Assembly: GCA_964432115.1 (NCBI GenBank)
Contig: CAYSMC010000037.1
Span: forward strand, 1-33,193
Length of the DNA: 33,193 nucleotides
Source: JAAZKO01 sp964432115
GTDB lineage: Bacteria; Patescibacteriota; Microgenomatia; UBA1400; PJMF01
Direction of reading: 5' to 3'
Positions within the stretch are counted from its first letter, which is position 1; each line of letters opens with the position of its first letter. The notes beneath the pieces were generated by a model, which worked only from the letters and a program-made list of their open reading frames with translations, did not search any database and was not told the DNA's origin. Of the stretch, positions 32,101 to 33,193 are shown one piece after another. Both the position numbers and the translations under genes were made by a program.

Positions 32101-33193
32101 CTACAAAAAAAGCTACAATTAGCTGGACAACTGATCGAAGCAGTGATTCTAGAGTTCAATATGGAATTAAAAGTAATGAATATTATGAAGAGGAAGTCTC
32201 TAATTCTAATCAAGTTACAGAGCATGAAATTAACTTATCTAGTTTAGATGCGGAAACTACCTATTACTACCGTGCTAAATGGACAGATGAGGATGGCAAT
32301 ACTGGTATTAGTGAGGAAAAGACTTTTACTACTGATCCGGCACCGAGTTTGAGTTCTGTTCAAGCTACAGATATTGGTTTAGAAACTGCATATATTGCTT
32401 TTACTATCTCTAATGCAATTAAAGTTACTATTCAATATGGTGAAACCACTTCTTATGGCGGAAGTCTTAGCACCACTGTTTCTCGGGATGAAAGTAATCA
32501 ATCCTTTCGTCTAACAGGTTTAGCAGATGGTACTAAATACCATTATCGTTTTGTTATGGAGGATTCAGAAGGAGAAGAATATTATAGTGATGATTATAGT
32601 GACCTCGAAACCCTCCCTCGTCCCCAAATTAGTAACGTAAGACTGCAGGAAGTAACTGGCACAGCTCAACCGGCTTTATTAGTAACTTGGGAGAGCAATA
32701 CTGAGATTTCCAGCATTGTTACCTATTATCCTCAGGGTCAACCTGCTCAAGCCCAAGACAATGTTAATGTCAACCTTATTAAAGGAGAGCATAAAATGCT
32801 TTTGAAAGGCTTACTACCTGAAACTAACTACGTCCTGACAGCTAAAGGTCGAGATAAAGTAGGAAATGAAGCCAGTTCAAGTTTACAAAACTTTACTACA
32901 GCCACAGATACTCGTCCTCCTTTAATGAACAATCTTAAGGTCAATGGCAGCATCAAAGGTGCAGGAGAAGAAGCTCAAGCTCAACTAGTAGTCACTTGGA
33001 ACACTGATGAACCTGCCACTTCACAAGTAGAATTTGGTGAAGGCAGTGGTAGTACTTATTCACAAAGAACCCAACAGGACACTAACTTAACCTATAATCA
33101 CTTAGTAGTGATACCCAACCTCTCACCACAAAAGGTGTATCATTTAAGAGCCATTTCACAAGATAGTGTTGGTAATGAAACCCATTCAGTAGA
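29160..33193 (+). CDS. Very large surface protein: DUF2341, lectin-like and fibronectin-type repeats (3' end outside window)
   Basis: The frame is open from ATG 29160 to the window end, 1,344 codons with no stop. A cytoplasmic start is followed by a membrane helix (about 30-50, LVIITFFILGSIFGLYYLA). Residues about 95-190 are a DUF2341 domain (WLYRELIIITNPNEELEDFQ ... SEIYLYYGN); about 200-377 resemble a LamG/concanavalin sandwich; about 540-1344 are seven or more fibronectin-III-like units, several opening APTxP or APGIP and some of the phosphatase-N type (ATISWTTD...SRVQYG). Paired cysteines suggest disulfides. It is probably an adhesin or host-contact fibre of an episymbiont. The ligand is unknown. 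Confidence 0.88.
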   Translation, partial: MFVLKNKLVGGVYKFFFKPRFSHFQLNLVIITFFILGSIFGLYYLANSVLLPKIRASSSPWMESNWSTESDYSSITDIDNSTEGEFKLDVKEGWFNDDWLYRELIIITNPNEELEDFQVMLDLDTASLIASDKMQVDCQDIRFADNLGNGLNYWIESGCNTDSSKVWVKLNSIPNGESEIYLYYGNSGASSDSNGSETFIIYEDFSSMPDNWSAESSPSTNWESIDGVLRSTTLSADYSSFTSDSPILEDFVIEVDWKHSGVTHGGLNFRGQETAADYGYQWIIRPTSNPAINRIQKRTPAQSYPISERSAGTNITANTWYKISLKLVGQQLDAYIGESLAISGEMNDTTYSSGKVGFQHYDGTNYFDNFRVRKAVINEPTTNLSAVEETKYAATGVLASNIFDSGHPSDWGILEYNKSGSGTITLRVRSDSQADMSSADNFTDSCNLTFNCTEGTCTSTDTISNLSACVEDEERYLQYQVILIPEAGSTPVFENISIAFNASDQEPPHNQASEIRMYAQLGGSEITDADTDENSWTNSSTPFFSWTAGEDGVDGTDIYYCLYLGTDDTADPRSSKGLLGVSEVNPQYTDCNGGFIIDTNSIDFSNSSYRGSTWLNSSGDYYLIVTAIDKSGNAKASPFTSFHFQYDGVAPTNPSGLSAPQSYQSQIDSITVYWPSSGTSAAADDVGGSQIAGYQYKIGSSGTWYGNNHTGSQDISDLITDSHYALNSDYDNLDEGENTFYLRTWDNAGNVSNTTVTAILKYSGNAPTEPQNLTVDPESSDDNSFAFTWDSPALYDGQESGLEYCYSVNTVPSAISCTWTNNSFLTADAYATQPSTNTFYVVAKDEAGNVNYQSYSNINFDCDTSAPGIPQSVDIADVSVKATKAWRLTISWEEPEDLGAGVKNYQIYHSTDDESYSQVSATSGISYVDSNLTQQTHYYKVRACDSANNCGAFSEAVSLYPDGKFTESASLTSNPSVSNVTTKKATISWTTDRSSDSRVQYGIKSNEYYEEEVSNSNQVTEHEINLSSLDAETTYYYRAKWTDEDGNTGISEEKTFTTDPAPSLSSVQATDIGLETAYIAFTISNAIKVTIQYGETTSYGGSLSTTVSRDESNQSFRLTGLADGTKYHYRFVMEDSEGEEYYSDDYSDLETLPRPQISNVRLQEVTGTAQPALLVTWESNTEISSIVTYYPQGQPAQAQDNVNVNLIKGEHKMLLKGLLPETNYVLTAKGRDKVGNEASSSLQNFTTATDTRPPLMNNLKVNGSIKGAGEEAQAQLVVTWNTDEPATSQVEFGEGSGSTYSQRTQQDTNLTYNHLVVIPNLSPQKVYHLRAISQDSVGNETHSV

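Overview
The window looks like chromosomal DNA of a small-genome, AT-rich bacterium, most probably a member of the Patescibacteria/CPR. This is inferred from several traits: short tightly packed genes, divergent FemAB-type enzymes, a CPR-style iron-hydrogenase locus, an RNase Y without the usual membrane anchor, and a very large DUF2341/fibronectin-type surface protein. The standard code fits, because TGA is used as a stop. No phage, insertion sequence, CRISPR array or rRNA gene is visible.

Layout. 1-7590 is an envelope region. It holds the end of an anchored protein, a GT4 and a GT2 glycosyltransferase that start divergently 11 bp apart, an operon of DUF5320-like zinc protein, DUF134 HTH protein and glutamate racemase (murI), a lone FemAB-like protein, and a divergent overlapping operon of transglutaminase-like protein, DegT-family enzyme and FemAB protein. 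7646-10178 holds a one-TM small protein, a SAM methyltransferase, rlmN and tRNA-Ser(UGA). 10288-13549 holds a two-TM protein, a clearly broken [FeFe]-hydrogenase-like gene, an anchored acidic protein, a small unknown gene and tRNA-Pro(GGG). 13707-28851 is housekeeping: recA, rny, secG, a family-5 solute-binding protein, a C39-like secreted protease, dus, a UvrD-like helicase fused to a PD-(D/E)XK nuclease, an M29 aminopeptidase, map, rpoD, a small sigma-region-4-like protein and an EEP-family hydrolase. tRNA-Asn(GUU) follows, then a surface protein of more than 1,340 residues that runs off the right edge.

How it fits together. The left third makes and decorates the envelope: D-glutamate supply, sugar transfer, probable amino-acyl transfer and a transglutaminase fold. 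The middle and right carry repair, RNA turnover, RNA modification, secretion, protein N-terminal processing and the main sigma factor. The most distinctive regulatory trait is that about ten genes have a -10 box, often an extended TGnTATAAT, only 5-11 nt before the start codon. This predicts leaderless or nearly leaderless mRNAs. Genes inside operons and a few with longer leaders (recA, rny, the DUF5320 operon) carry ordinary Shine-Dalgarno sequences instead.

Points most worth checking: the multiply disrupted hydrogenase, a perfect 15-bp GC-rich inverted repeat inside the C39-protease gene, a palindrome centred on the predicted start of the DUF5320-DUF134-murI transcript, the sigma-4-like protein next to rpoD, and the leaderless-promoter pattern.
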